Source: Prosthecodimorpha hirschii
Lineage (GTDB): Bacteria > Pseudomonadota > Alphaproteobacteria > Rhizobiales > Ancalomicrobiaceae
Assembly: GCF_001305515.1 (NCBI RefSeq)
Contig: NZ_LJYW01000001.1
Span: forward strand, 3,050,750-3,114,749
DNA length: 64,000 nt
Reading direction: 5' to 3'
The notes beneath the pieces were generated by a model. That model made no database searches and had not been told where the DNA came from. It worked only from the letters and a program-made list of their open reading frames with translations. Of the stretch, positions 45,161 through 54,081 are shown one piece after another. Every line of letters begins with the position of its first letter. Position 1 is the stretch's first letter. A program made the translations under genes and the position numbers.

Positions 45161-45724
45161 ATGGACGATACCCGTTCCTCCGCCCCCGTCTGGCACGGCA
45201 CCACCATCCTGGCGGTGCGCAAGAACGGGCGCGTCGTGCTGGCCGGCGACGGCCAGGTCAGCGTCGGCCAGACGGTGATGAAATCGACCGCCCGCAAGGT
45301 CCGCTCGATCGCCAAGGGCGAGGTCATCACCGGCTTTGCCGGCGCGACCGCCGATGCCTTCACGCTGTTCGAACGGCTGGAAGCCAAGCTCGAACAATAT
45401 CCGCGCCAGCTGACCCGCGCCTGCGTCGAGCTCGCCAAGGACTGGCGCCAGGACCGCTACCTCCGCCGTCTGGAGGCGATGATGCTGGTCGCCGACAAGG
45501 GCGTCACCCTGGTGCTGACCGGCACCGGCGACGTGCTGGAGCCCGAGGGCCATGTCATGGGCATCGGCTCCGGCGGCAACTATGCGCTCGCCGCCGCCAA
45601 GGCGCTGATGGACACCGAGCACGACGCCGAAACGATCGCCCGTAAGGCGATGGCGATCGCCGCCGAGATCTGCGTCTACACCAACACCAATCTGACGATC
45701 GAATCGCTGGCGAGCGACCTCTGA
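45161..45724 (+). CDS. hslV: ATP-dependent protease peptidase subunit HslV
   Basis: The 187-residue protein is the proteolytic subunit of the HslUV (ClpYQ) protease. The core [21 protein letters not shown] aligns with E. coli HslV, whose mature N-terminal Thr is the catalytic nucleophile. Here 13 residues ([13 protein letters not shown]) precede the first Thr of GTTIL, so a propeptide must be removed to expose Thr; this extension is usual in alphaproteobacteria. The C-terminus [12 protein letters not shown] is normal. CGGAG precedes the ATG. hslU follows 160 bp later. Confidence 0.96.
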   Translation: MDDTRSSAPVWHGTTILAVRKNGRVVLAGDGQVSVGQTVMKSTARKVRSIAKGEVITGFAGATADAFTLFERLEAKLEQYPRQLTRACVELAKDWRQDRYLRRLEAMMLVADKGVTLVLTGTGDVLEPEGHVMGIGSGGNYALAAAKALMDTEHDAETIARKAMAIAAEICVYTNTNLTIESLASDL

Positions 45725-45884
45725 CGGCGGCCAAGCCGCTCGGCGGCCTCGCCGCCCCGGCGGCTTTGCCGCATGGCGGTTCTGCCGCCCGCGGTGGCCC
45801 TGCCGCATGACGGGCCTCGGCCCCCTCGCCTGCCGCCCCCCGACGCCACACCCCTTTGCGGCCCCGCCGCCCGGACACGCCCCG

Positions 45885-47201
45885 ATGACCAGTTTCTCCC
45901 CGCGCGAAATCGTCTCCGAACTCGACCGCTACATCGTCGGCCAGAAGGACGCCAAGCGCGCCGTCGCCGTCGCGCTCCGGAACCGCTGGCGCCGCCAGCA
46001 GCTCGAAGGCGCCATGCGCGACGAGGTGCTGCCGAAGAACATCCTGATGATCGGCCCGACCGGCGTCGGCAAGACCGAGATCTCGCGCCGGCTGGCCAAG
46101 CTCGCCAACGCGCCGTTCCTGAAGATCGAGGCGACCAAGTTCACCGAGGTCGGCTATGTCGGCCGCGACGTGGAGAGCATCGTGCGCGACCTGGTCGAGG
46201 TCGGCATCGGCCTCGTCAAGACGGCCAAGCGCGAGCAGGTGCAGGCCAAGGCGCATCTCTCCGCGGAGGAGCGCGTGCTCGACGCGCTGGTCGGCAAGGG
46301 CGCGAGCCCGGCCACCCGGGAGGCGTTCCGGGCGAAGCTGCGCGCCGGCGAACTCGACGACAAGGAGATCGAGATCGAGGTTGCGCCGGGCGGCCCGGGC
46401 GCCGGCATGCCGAATTTCGAGATGCCCAACCTGCCGGGCGGCGTCGGCGTCATCAATATCGGCGAGATGATCGGCAAGGCCCTCGGCGGCAACCGGAAGC
46501 CGCGCCGCGTCTTCGTCAAGGACAGCCACAAGCTCCTGATCGCCGAGGAATCCGACAAGCTGCTCGATCAGGATCAGGTCGTCCAGGAGGCGATCCGGGC
46601 GGTCGAAGAGGACGGCATCGTGTTCCTGGACGAGATCGACAAGATCTGCGCCCGGTCCGACGGCATGCGCGGCGGTGCCGATGTCAGCCGCGAGGGCGTG
46701 CAGCGCGACCTGCTGCCGCTGATCGAGGGCACCACGGTGGCGACCAAATACGGGCCGGTGAAGACCGACCACATCCTGTTCATCGCCTCCGGCGCGTTCC
46801 ATGTCGCGACCCCGGCCGACCTCCTGCCGGAACTGCAGGGCCGCCTGCCGATCCGGGTCGAGTTGAAGCCGCTCGACCGCGAGGATTTCCGCCGCATCCT
46901 GACCGAGACCGAGGCCAGCCTGATCAAGCAGTATGTCGCGCTGATGCGGACGGAGGGCGTCGAACTAATCTTCACCGACGACTGCATCGACGAGATCGCC
47001 TCGGTCGCCGTCGACATCAACGCGACGGTCGAGAATATCGGCGCCCGCCGACTGCAGACCGTGATGGAGCGGATCCTGGACGACATCTCCTTCACCGCGC
47101 CCGACCAGTTCGGCCAGACCGTCACCGTCGACCGCGCCTATGTCCGTGCCCATATCGGCGACCTGGCCAAGAACGCCGACCTGAGCCGGTTCATTTTGTG
47201 A
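45885..47201 (+). CDS. hslU: ATPase subunit HslU of the HslUV protease
   Basis: The 438-residue AAA+ unfoldase has Walker A GPTGVGKT at residues 57-64 and Walker B in [17 protein letters not shown]. The intermediate I domain (about 105-240) with [21 protein letters not shown] is shorter and Gly/Pro-rich in the middle. The C-terminal end [13 protein letters not shown] inserts into HslV pockets to activate it. The start at 45885 gives the usual [20 protein letters not shown]. The 160-bp gap after hslV is GC-rich with GCCGC repeats and no promoter I can support. Confidence 0.97.
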   Translation: MTSFSPREIVSELDRYIVGQKDAKRAVAVALRNRWRRQQLEGAMRDEVLPKNILMIGPTGVGKTEISRRLAKLANAPFLKIEATKFTEVGYVGRDVESIVRDLVEVGIGLVKTAKREQVQAKAHLSAEERVLDALVGKGASPATREAFRAKLRAGELDDKEIEIEVAPGGPGAGMPNFEMPNLPGGVGVINIGEMIGKALGGNRKPRRVFVKDSHKLLIAEESDKLLDQDQVVQEAIRAVEEDGIVFLDEIDKICARSDGMRGGADVSREGVQRDLLPLIEGTTVATKYGPVKTDHILFIASGAFHVATPADLLPELQGRLPIRVELKPLDREDFRRILTETEASLIKQYVALMRTEGVELIFTDDCIDEIASVAVDINATVENIGARRLQTVMERILDDISFTAPDQFGQTVTVDRAYVRAHIGDLAKNADLSRFIL

Positions 47202-47220
47202 CGGCGCGTCACTCCGATTC

Positions 47221-47249
47221 TTGAAAATCGGCGGAAACACGCTTAGATA
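47221..47249 (+). promoter_or_regulatory. Sigma-70 promoter of the candidate small RNA
   Basis: TTGAAA (47221-47226) and TAGATA (47244-47249) are 17 bp apart; transcription would begin near 47255-47257, at the first bases of the closing stem of the structured region. It lies 20 bp after the hslU stop, and no open frame follows on the plus strand. Confidence 0.7.
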
Positions 47250-47253
47250 GTGG

Positions 47254-47342
47254 AAGGGCAGGCACGCGCCGGATTGTCTCGGAGTTGCCTTCGGGCGGCA
47301 GCACCCTTCGCGGTGTGGATCACGAGCCGGGGGCCTGCCCTT
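47254..47342 (+). ncRNA. Candidate structured small RNA, about 89 nt, between hslU and the XRE gene
   Basis: The ends AAGGGCAGGC (47254-47263) and GCCTGCCCTT (47333-47342) form a perfect 10-bp stem. Nested inside are CCGG/CCGG, CTCG/CGAG, then two hairpins: GTTGCC-TTCG-GGCGGC (a C(TTCG)G tetraloop, two G-T wobbles, 47284-47299) and CACC-CTTCGC-GGTG (47302-47315). All pairings are compatible in one junction fold. A promoter with 17-bp spacing ends 4 bp upstream. It is not tRNA, 4.5S RNA (no GGAAGGAAGCAGCC core) or RNase P. It could instead be an elaborate bidirectional terminator for the convergent hslU and XRE genes. Confidence 0.65.
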
Positions 47343-47454
47343 TACGTTTCGAAGTATCGGAAGAATGCGTCCTGCTGTTCGTCGAGCCGGCTTTTGGCCC
47401 TCGACGGAACGAGCGTGAGCCCGTAACTGATCGCTGAGCCATCCATTTACGGCC

Positions 47455-47826
47455 TCACACCCCGTCCTTCGCGGCGGCGGCGCGCAGGCGGAAGGTCAGG
47501 TCGCGCAGCGAGGTCTTGGACAGGCCGCGGATGCGGGCGGCGAGAAGGTTGGCGAGTTCGGTCGCCTCCGGCTCGAGGCCGGAGGTGTCGATCACGATGC
47601 GCGGATCGGAGGCCTCGGCGAGGCGCTGCAATTCCTCGGCCTCGTCCCAGATGACGTTGAAATAGGCGATGATGCGCTGGACCATGAACCAGGTCGGCAC
47701 GCCGCGCTTGCCGTGTTCGAGCGCCGACAGATAGGCGGCCGAGACGCCGAGCCCCTCGGCCATCTGGCGCAGCGTGACGCCGCGCTGGCGGCGCAATTCG
47801 CGCAGCTTGGCGCCGAACGGGGTCAT
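47455..47826 (-). CDS. XRE-family helix-turn-helix transcriptional regulator
   Basis: The 123-residue protein starts with a Cro/C1-type helix-turn-helix (about residues 5-60: LRELRRQRGVTLRQMAEGLG, SAAYLSALEHGKRGVPTW). A C-terminal part follows (IDTSGLEPEATELANLLAARIRGLS) that resembles other short chromosomal regulators rather than phage repressors. Its ATG overlaps the stop of the Smr gene (ATGA), so it is the last gene of a tim44-mltA-smr-XRE run, an order common in Rhizobiales. The target is unknown. Confidence 0.88.
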   Translation of the reverse strand: MTPFGAKLRELRRQRGVTLRQMAEGLGVSAAYLSALEHGKRGVPTWFMVQRIIAYFNVIWDEAEELQRLAEASDPRIVIDTSGLEPEATELANLLAARIRGLSKTSLRDLTFRLRAAAAKDGV

Positions 47827-48464
47827 GGATCGATCTCGATCGTCAGGTGGCGCGGCCGGCGCAGGCGGACATAGAGCGCGCCGGCGCCGCCATGGGCGGT
47901 ATGGGCCTCGTCGAAGCCGATCACCACGTCGCGCAGGTCCGGCATCGCAAGCCATTGCGGCACCACCCGGCGCAGGATGCCGCGCTCCTCGCCGCCGAGC
48001 GCATAGGGTCCCGACGAACTGCGCCCCTTGCCGGTGATCACGATCACCATGCGGGTGCCACGGGCCTGCGCGCCGGCCAGGAAGCGGCGCAGTTCGCGAT
48101 AGGCGTCGTGCTGCGTCATGCCGTGCAGGTCGAGCCGCTCCTCGATCGCCATCGTGCCGCGCACCAGCTTGCGCCGGGTGCGGGTGTCGATCGGGGCCAG
48201 CGGGGTCGGCGAGGGCTTGGCCTTCGGTTTGCCGGGCGCCTCGGGCGCCGGGTGGCGCGGCGGCGGCGGATGGGCGGTCGGGGAGGCGGCCGAGACGGGC
48301 GCGTCGTCGTGGACCGGCTCGGTCAGCGGTTCGGCCGGCGCAGGAGCGGCGGCCTTGCGGCGCCGGCGGCGGGCGAGGAGCGGGGAGACCGATTCGGCCA
48401 CCTTGTCCCAGAGCGCCTTTTCCTCGTCGCTCAAGCCACGATTGCGTCGCCGCCCGCCGCCCAT
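47823..48464 (-). CDS. Smr-domain protein
   Basis: The 213-residue protein has a basic N-terminus (RKAAAPAPAEP region), a disordered Pro/Ala linker (about 40-90), and an Smr/MutS2-C domain (about 110-205) with LDLHGMTQHDAYRELRRFL, VIVITGKGRSSSG and AHTAHGGAGALYVRLRR. Smr domains bind or nick nucleic acids; in E. coli the relative SmrB cleaves mRNA at collided ribosomes. The DLHG and TGKG motifs are intact. It is 3 bp after mltA and overlaps the XRE start, so it is within an operon. Confidence 0.9.
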   Translation of the reverse strand: MGGGRRRNRGLSDEEKALWDKVAESVSPLLARRRRRKAAAPAPAEPLTEPVHDDAPVSAASPTAHPPPPRHPAPEAPGKPKAKPSPTPLAPIDTRTRRKLVRGTMAIEERLDLHGMTQHDAYRELRRFLAGAQARGTRMVIVITGKGRSSSGPYALGGEERGILRRVVPQWLAMPDLRDVVIGFDEAHTAHGGAGALYVRLRRPRHLTIEIDP

Positions 48465-48467
48465 CGC

Positions 48468-49568
48468 TTACTCCTTCGGCACGAGCAGCACGAAGGCACG
48501 GGGAACGTCCCGGATCAAGCCGGCGCGACGTCCCGCCTCCGCATCGCAGCCGACGAAGACATCGCCGCGTGCCGGCCCGACGATGGCCGATCCGGTATCC
48601 TGCGCCACCATCAGCCGGCGGAACGGCATCCGCGCGCCGTCCGGCCCGAGCGGCAGGTCGGCATCGAGGAAGATCGGCGTGCCGAAGGTGTGCAGCAGGC
48701 GGTCCACCGCCAGCGACCGGCCGGGCGTGATCTGCACCCCGGCCGCCGCGACCGCGCCGAGGGTCGGATCGAGATCCGGCGTCTCGCGGAAGAAGATGTA
48801 GGACCGGTTCTCGCGCATCAGCGCCCGGCCGCGCACCGGATCGGCCTTCAGCCAGGCGATCAGCCGGTCGGCGGTCATCTCGGCCGCCGGCGCGACGCCG
48901 CGCTCGACCAGGAGCCGGCCGATCGAGGTGTAGGGCCAGCCGGCCTTGCCGTCATAGGTCACCCGCAGGGTGCCGCCGCCGGCGAGGCGGATGCGGGCCG
49001 AGCCCTGGACATGGATGAAATAGGCCTCGACCGGGTCTTCCAGATAGACCAGTTCCAGCCCGCGACCGGCCAGCGCGCCGTCCTCGATCGCCGCCCGGTC
49101 GTGATAGGGCACGATCCCGTCGGCACTCGCCCGCGCGAAGGCGAAGGCCGGATCGAGGCCGGGCGGCCGGTTGTGGTCGCGAATGTCGACGAGATCGTCG
49201 GGGCGCCGCAGAAGCGGCACCGTGAAGCGCGTCGTGGGGACGAGCGAGCCCTCGACCTCCGGCTCGAAATAGCCGGTCAGGAAGGGCGCGCCCTCGGCGG
49301 GCTCGACCGCGACCGGGCGGAACCGGGTTTCGAAGAAGGCGCGCGCGGACCGGTCGTCGAACGGCGCCGCCGCCAGGGCCGCCCCGGCGATGCGGGCGAG
49401 CGCCGCGCCGTCGACGCCGAGGGTCCGGGTGCGCGGCGGGTCGTCGGCCATCCGGGCGGCGGAAAGCAGGAAGGCCGCCATGGCTTCGCCGTGGCGATCC
49501 TCGGGCCAGCCGGGGAGGGCGGCGAAGGGCAGATCGCGAAAGCGGAAACCGGTCGGCATGTCGGGCAT
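48468..49568 (-). CDS. mltA: MltA-type lytic murein transglycosylase
   Basis: The 366-residue enzyme cleaves peptidoglycan glycan strands to 1,6-anhydromuramic products. It has the MltA domain (about 110-270: FLTGYFEPEVEGS, YFIHVQGSARIRLAGG, GWPYTSIGRLLVERG) and the C-terminal 3D domain (about 280-360) with RLMVAQDTGSAIVGPARGDVFVG, including catalytic Asp positions. No signal peptide is visible at this start, although the enzyme must act in the periplasm. Either the true start lies further upstream with an unusual leader, or export depends on another route. Confidence 0.92.
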   Translation of the reverse strand: MPDMPTGFRFRDLPFAALPGWPEDRHGEAMAAFLLSAARMADDPPRTRTLGVDGAALARIAGAALAAAPFDDRSARAFFETRFRPVAVEPAEGAPFLTGYFEPEVEGSLVPTTRFTVPLLRRPDDLVDIRDHNRPPGLDPAFAFARASADGIVPYHDRAAIEDGALAGRGLELVYLEDPVEAYFIHVQGSARIRLAGGGTLRVTYDGKAGWPYTSIGRLLVERGVAPAAEMTADRLIAWLKADPVRGRALMRENRSYIFFRETPDLDPTLGAVAAAGVQITPGRSLAVDRLLHTFGTPIFLDADLPLGPDGARMPFRRLMVAQDTGSAIVGPARGDVFVGCDAEAGRRAGLIRDVPRAFVLLVPKE

Positions 49569-49658
49569 CGGGCTCGGCGGGGTCGGGGTGAGCCCAGGAA
49601 CCGGAAGCGCCGGCGCCGGGCCGGGTCGCGATCGGCGCGGCGGCGTTCGGCGGGCGTG

Positions 49659-50357
49659 TCAGTCCGGCGTCTTGGTTGCGACCAGGTACCAGTTCGGATC
49701 GGACGACCCGGCATTGCGTTCGAAGGTCCAGATGTCGACCAGTTCCGAGACCTTGGACGGATCGCCGTCGATGACGTCGCCCTGGGCGTTGCGGGTGACG
49801 GTGATCAACTGGCTGACGAAGCGCACGGTGATCTGGACGAAACCGGCGCGCATGCCGGCCTCGACGATCTCGGCCTTGTCGATGCCGACAAAGGTGGTCT
49901 CGACCTTCTCGCCACGGGATTCGCGATCCTGGATCGCGGCGACGAAGCCGTCGAAGACCTCCTTGGAAAGGAGCGGGCGCAGGGCCTTGCGATCGCCGAC
50001 GGCAAATCCGGTCACGATCATCTCGTAGGCGGCGCGGGCGCCGGCCAGGAAGTGGTTCGGCTCGAAGGTGCGGTCGGCGGCCATGACGGCGCGCAGGGCG
50101 CGGTCGATCGCACTGCCTTCCGGCACCGGTTCGCCGGGCGCTCCGACGGGCTCCGGCCCGGAACCCGGGGCACCGCGCGGGGGCATCGGGATGACGTTGT
50201 CGCGGTCGCCGGCTTCGGGCCGATCGCGGCCCTGATAGGGATCGACCGGCGGGCGCTCGCTGCCTGTCTTGCGGCCGAGCACGCTCCTCAGCCGCAGAAA
50301 TACGACCACCGCGAGCACGAGGAAAATGATGTTGTAGAAGTCGAGTATTTGACCCAT
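49659..50357 (-). CDS. Tim44/TimA-like membrane-anchored protein
   Basis: The 232-residue protein has one N-terminal membrane helix (FYNIIFLVLAVVVFLRLRSVLG), a polar Pro/Gly linker (about 35-80) and a Tim44-like domain (about 95-230: HFLAGARAAYEMIVTGFAVGD, LRPLLSKEVFDGFVAAI, DIWTFERNAGSSDPNWYLVAT). In Caulobacter the homologue TimA sits in the inner membrane; it is related to the mitochondrial import motor part Tim44. It heads the tim44-mltA-smr-XRE run and is divergent from fxsA and secB. ATG 50357 places the helix at residue 6. Confidence 0.92.
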   Translation of the reverse strand: MGQILDFYNIIFLVLAVVVFLRLRSVLGRKTGSERPPVDPYQGRDRPEAGDRDNVIPMPPRGAPGSGPEPVGAPGEPVPEGSAIDRALRAVMAADRTFEPNHFLAGARAAYEMIVTGFAVGDRKALRPLLSKEVFDGFVAAIQDRESRGEKVETTFVGIDKAEIVEAGMRAGFVQITVRFVSQLITVTRNAQGDVIDGDPSKVSELVDIWTFERNAGSSDPNWYLVATKTPD

Positions 50358-50588
50358 CGTCTCCCGGACCTCGCTCGCGGCGGCGACCATGGAGCGGTCG
50401 CGTCGCGTCGTCTGTTATGTAGTCTATCCCGAAGCGGGATCCAGACGGAAGCGCAACAGGATCGACGCGCCGGCGAACACATCCGACGACGGCTCTTCCC
50501 TGATGGCGCCGCAATCCCCATGTGGATCTGCGCCCGCCGTCGACGGATGCCGTATCGGACATCGGGACATGACAGAGGATCCGCCGCA

Positions 50589-51104
50589 ATGCCCGCCGGG
50601 CTCATCCTGCTTCTGGCCTTCCTGGCCTGGCCGTTTCTGGAGATCGCCGCCTTCATCGTCATCGGGCGCGAGATCGGCATCCTGCCGACTTTGGCGACCG
50701 TCGTCGGCACTTCGGTTCTCGGCGCCGTTCTCCTGAAGCAACAGGGCATGGCCGCGCTGATGGCGATCCGGCGCGAAATGCGGCATGGCGAACTGCCGCC
50801 GCAGGCGATCGGTCATGCCGCGCTGATCGGGCTGGGCGGCCTCCTGCTGCTGCTGCCCGGCTTCGTCAGCGACATCTTCGGCATCCTCCTGTTTCTGCCG
50901 CCGGTCCGCTCCCTGATCCTGGCCGCGCTCGCCCGCAATGCCACCATCGTGGTCGTGCGCGGGCGCCGATCCGGCGTCGGCCGCACGGTGGTCGATCTCG
51001 ACCCGGAGGAATGGCACGAGACGACCCCGCCGCCACCGTCGCGGTCCGACCCGACCGCGCGGCCGCGCATCACCGGGCCGGACGACGATGCGCGCCGGCC
51101 GTAA
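50589..51104 (+). CDS. fxsA: FxsA-family inner membrane protein
   Basis: The 171-residue protein has hydrophobic segments at about 3-25, 28-48 and 75-105, with the FxsA pattern FLEIAAFIVIGREIGILPTL and LLLLLPGFVSDIFGILLFLPP. In E. coli FxsA relieves phage exclusion by F plasmid PifA when overproduced; its normal role is unclear. The C-terminal tail (about 125-171) is polar and Pro/Arg-rich. GAGGA precedes the ATG at 50589. It is followed by secB after 137 bp. Confidence 0.9.
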   Translation: MPAGLILLLAFLAWPFLEIAAFIVIGREIGILPTLATVVGTSVLGAVLLKQQGMAALMAIRREMRHGELPPQAIGHAALIGLGGLLLLLPGFVSDIFGILLFLPPVRSLILAALARNATIVVVRGRRSGVGRTVVDLDPEEWHETTPPPPSRSDPTARPRITGPDDDARRP

Positions 51105-51241
51105 CGGCATGGGCCTCCTGCCCGGCCCGCAAAGGCCCGTCCTTGTGACGGCGGGTGCAACGTGCTAGCGGAATTGCGCCTTTCGGAGCGTGCGACCGTC
51201 GACAGCCGGTCCGGCCCACCAATCGAGGACCACGGATCATC

Positions 51242-51727
51242 ATGAGCATGGACGACGGCAACGGCACCAGCATGGGCCCCGGCGAAGGCGCCGCCCCCTC
51301 GGTCAACGTGCTGGCCCAGTATGTGAAGGATTTCTCGTTCGAGAATCCGAACGCGCCCCAGTCGCTGCAGCCGCGCGAAGCCGGTCCGCAGCTCAACATC
51401 AACGTGAATGTCGGCGCCCGCCCGCTCTCGGCGACCGAGTTCGAAGTCGACCTGTCGCTGCAGGCCCGCGCGGGCCAGGGCGCGGAAGTGATCTTCGCGG
51501 TCGAGCTGGTCTATTCCGGCCTGTTCCGCATCACCAACGTGCCGGAGGAGCATCTGCACCCCTTCGTGCTGATCGAGTGCCCGCGGCTCTTGTTCCCGTT
51601 CGCGCGCCAGATCGTCGCGGACGCGACCCGCAACGGCGGCTTCCCGCCGCTGATGATCGATCCGATCGATTTCGTCGCGCTCTACCAGCAGAATCTGGCG
51701 CAGGCCCAGGCCGGCCAGCCGAACTGA
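51242..51727 (+). CDS. secB: Protein-export chaperone SecB
   Basis: The 161-residue tetrameric chaperone keeps preproteins unfolded for SecA. It has [44 protein letters not shown] (in part), [32 protein letters not shown] (in part) and a C-terminal [19 protein letters not shown]. Compared with E. coli SecB it has an extra polar N-terminus (about 20 residues), normal for alphaproteobacteria. ATG 51242 or 51248 could start it. A good terminator follows. Confidence 0.96.
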   Translation: MSMDDGNGTSMGPGEGAAPSVNVLAQYVKDFSFENPNAPQSLQPREAGPQLNINVNVGARPLSATEFEVDLSLQARAGQGAEVIFAVELVYSGLFRITNVPEEHLHPFVLIECPRLLFPFARQIVADATRNGGFPPLMIDPIDFVALYQQNLAQAQAGQPN

Positions 51728-51753
51728 TCCCGCGCCGACAGGCCGGATCGCAC

Positions 51754-51784
51754 AGGGCCGTCCTTCGGGGCGGCCCTTTCGTTT
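51754..51784 (+). terminator. Intrinsic terminator of secB
   Basis: AGGGCCGTCC-TTCG-GGGCGGCCCT pairs over 10 bp with one G-T wobble, followed by TTCGTTT. It separates secB from the convergent dnaQ. Confidence 0.88.
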
Positions 51785-51811
51785 GGTGCCGGCGAGACGG
51801 CAGGGCCGTCG

Positions 51812-52537
51812 TCACCGGGAGGCGGCTTCGGCGGCCGGGTCTTCGGACTGGTATTTCCGCCAGACCGAATTCTCGCCGAGCTTGGCGACGAAGGCCTCGT
51901 GGGCGGCCTGTTCCTCGGCCGTCAGGCGCGGCGGCAGCGGTTCGGGGCGGGGCCCGACCTGTCGGCGGGACACGCGCCCGCCGCGACTGTTGTTGCCGTC
52001 GGAGGCCGCCAGCCCCAAGGCAGCCTGCTTGCCGCCGATCAGCTCGATATAGACCTCGGCGAGCAGCTCGGAATCGAGCAGCGCGCCGTGCTTGGTGCGG
52101 CGGCTGTTGTCGATGCCGTGGCGCGAGCAGAGCGCGTCGAGCGAGTTCGGCCCGGCCGGATGGCGGCGCTTGGCGAGCGCCAGCGTATCGACGACCAGAT
52201 CCGGCGGAACCGGCGGCATGCGCAGCCGGGCGAACTCGGCGTTGAGGAAGCCCACGTCGAAGGACGCATTGTGGATGACCAGCCGCGCATCGCGGATGAA
52301 GGTCGCAAAATCCTCGGCGATGGCCGCGAAGACCGGCTTGTCCTTCAGGAAATCGTCGGACAGCCCGTGCACGTCGAAGGCCGCCTTGGGCATCGACCGC
52401 TCGGGGTTGATATAGACATGGTAGCTCTGGCCGGTCGGAATATGGTTGACCAGCTCGATGCCGCCGATCTCGACGACGCGGTCGCCGGTGCGCGGGTCCA
52501 GCCCCGTGGTTTCCGTATCGAGAACGATTTCACGCAT
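51812..52537 (-). CDS. dnaQ: DNA polymerase III epsilon subunit (3'-5' proofreading exonuclease)
   Basis: The 241-residue protein has ExoI DTETTG (residues 7-12), ExoII HNASFDVGFLNAEF near 90 and ExoIII SRRTKHGALLDSELLAEVYIEL near 145, with the catalytic His and Asp. Its C-terminal tail (about 180-241) should bind the polymerase alpha subunit and ends in RKYQSEDPAAEAASR. The gene lies in the conserved dnaQ-coaE-aroE-maf-ppsR group next to the origin, 36 bp after coaE. Confidence 0.96.
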   Translation of the reverse strand: MREIVLDTETTGLDPRTGDRVVEIGGIELVNHIPTGQSYHVYINPERSMPKAAFDVHGLSDDFLKDKPVFAAIAEDFATFIRDARLVIHNASFDVGFLNAEFARLRMPPVPPDLVVDTLALAKRRHPAGPNSLDALCSRHGIDNSRRTKHGALLDSELLAEVYIELIGGKQAALGLAASDGNNSRGGRVSRRQVGPRPEPLPPRLTAEEQAAHEAFVAKLGENSVWRKYQSEDPAAEAASR

Positions 52538-52573
52538 GCTGTGCCACCCGGGTCGAGACCGGATCGAATCGAA

Positions 52574-53206
52574 TCATCCGGGGCGCCGGGAGACAAGGGG
52601 CCGCCGGGCGGTTGTCCCCGACGACATCTGCGCGACGACCTTCAGGATGCCGTCGACCTGCGCCTCCGCCGCGGCCAGACCCCGGCCGGTATCGATGAGG
52701 AAATGCGCCCGCCGCCGCTTTTCCGCATCCGGCACCTGGCGGGCCAGGATGGCGTCGAGCTTGGCCTCCGTCATGCCCGGCCGAGCCAGCACGCGGGTGC
52801 GTTGCACGGCGGCGTCCGCCGAGACGACCGCGACGGCGTGGACCCGCGCCTCGCCGCCGGTCTCGAACAGGAGCGGCACGTCGAGCACCACGACCGGTCG
52901 ACCGGACCGGCGCGCCGCGTCCAGGAAGGCCGTCTCCTCGGCCCGGACCAGCGGATGCACGATCGCCTCCAGCCGCCGGATCTCGTCGGGACGGCCGAGC
53001 ACGCAGGCGGACAACCGATCGCGATCGACCACGCCGTCCCGGGTCGTGCCCGGGAAGGCGGCCTCGATCGGGGCGACCGCCGCGCCGCGATAAAGCCGGT
53101 GCACCGTCGCGTCGGCCTCGTGCACCGGCACCCCGCGGGCCATGAACATGGCCGCCGTCGTCGACTTGCCCATGCCGATGGAGCCGGTCAGGCCGAGAAT
53201 GATCAT
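52574..53206 (-). CDS. coaE: Dephospho-CoA kinase
   Basis: The 210-residue kinase catalyses the last step of coenzyme A synthesis. The P-loop GSIGMGKS is at residues 8-15, followed by [14 protein letters not shown] (DAD-type motif), [12 protein letters not shown] and the lid [18 protein letters not shown]. The length is normal. Its ATG overlaps the aroE stop (ATGA), indicating coupled translation. Confidence 0.96.
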   Translation of the reverse strand: MIILGLTGSIGMGKSTTAAMFMARGVPVHEADATVHRLYRGAAVAPIEAAFPGTTRDGVVDRDRLSACVLGRPDEIRRLEAIVHPLVRAEETAFLDAARRSGRPVVVLDVPLLFETGGEARVHAVAVVSADAAVQRTRVLARPGMTEAKLDAILARQVPDAEKRRRAHFLIDTGRGLAAAEAQVDGILKVVAQMSSGTTARRPLVSRRPG

Positions 53207-54081
53207 GGTGCGCGCCCCTCGATATCGGCGACGATCCGCGCCCTCAAGCCGGCATCGACGGTCGGCCGGAGCCCGAACCAACGCTCGAAGCCGGGCACGG
53301 CCTGGTGCAGCAGCATGCCGAGCCCGTCGACGGTGCGGAGCCCGTAGGAGGTCGCCAGGTCCAAGAGATCGGTCACCAGCGGCACGTAGACGATATCGGT
53401 GACCAACGCATCGCCGCGCGCGCCGCGCAGATCGAGGCCGATATCGCCGACGCCCTTCATGCCGAGCGACGTGGTGTTGACCAGCAGACGGGCGTCCCAG
53501 AGCAGGGCCTGGCGCGCCTCCCAGGGATAGGCCTCGGTACCGCCGCCGAAGGCATGGGCGAGATCCTCGGCGCGGGCGACATTGCGGTTGGCGATCTTCG
53601 GCTGGAAGCCGCGCTGGATCAGCGCCCAGACGACCGCCCGCGCGGCACCGCCGGCGCCGAGCACCAGGGCCGGACCGGGCTCGTTGTCCCAGCCGGGGGC
53701 CGTCTCGTCGAGATTGGCCAGAAAGCCCAGGGCATCCGTGTTGGTGCCGCAGAGCTTTCCACCGTCCATCCACAGCGTGTTCACAGCCCCGATGGCGCGC
53801 GCGACGGGTTCGACCTCGGCACAGGCGGCCAGGGCGGCCTCCTTGTGCGGGACGGTCACGTTGCAGCCGGCATAGCCGCTGTCGGGAAAGCGCCGGAAGA
53901 AGGCGTCGATCTCCTCCGGCGCGACCGCGACCCGCTCGTAGGTGCCGTCGAGACCGTAACGGTCGAGCCAATAGCCGTGGATCAGCGGCGAGCGGGCGTG
54001 ATCGACGGGCCAGCCGATGACGCAGGCACGGGTGCCGGGCTTGCCGTCAGACATCGACGGAGACGCAGGAGACGAGGTCAT
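53203..54081 (-). CDS. aroE: Shikimate dehydrogenase
   Basis: The 292-residue NADPH enzyme reduces 3-dehydroshikimate. It has [20 protein letters not shown] (substrate Ser in SPLIH), [16 protein letters not shown] with catalytic Lys, [16 protein letters not shown] with catalytic Asp, and [17 protein letters not shown] as NADP motif. The N-terminus [19 protein letters not shown] is longer than usual; ATG 54054 (MSDGKPG) is a credible alternative start. At 54081 the ATG overlaps the maf stop, which favours the longer form. Confidence 0.96.
   Translation of the reverse strand: MTSSPASPSMSDGKPGTRACVIGWPVDHARSPLIHGYWLDRYGLDGTYERVAVAPEEIDAFFRRFPDSGYAGCNVTVPHKEAALAACAEVEPVARAIGAVNTLWMDGGKLCGTNTDALGFLANLDETAPGWDNEPGPALVLGAGGAARAVVWALIQRGFQPKIANRNVARAEDLAHAFGGGTEAYPWEARQALLWDARLLVNTTSLGMKGVGDIGLDLRGARGDALVTDIVYVPLVTDLLDLATSYGLRTVDGLGMLLHQAVPGFERWFGLRPTVDAGLRARIVADIEGRAP

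Noticed and set aside
45725-45884. GCCGC-rich repeats between hslV and hslU as a possible regulatory element
   Set aside because: Simple GC-rich low complexity without a defined stem, operator symmetry or promoter boxes.
47847-51104. Plus-strand open frame of more than 1000 codons through smr, mltA and tim44
   Set aside because: Only its last part is real: FxsA starts at 50589 with its own ribosome binding site. The rest is antisense to three conserved genes.
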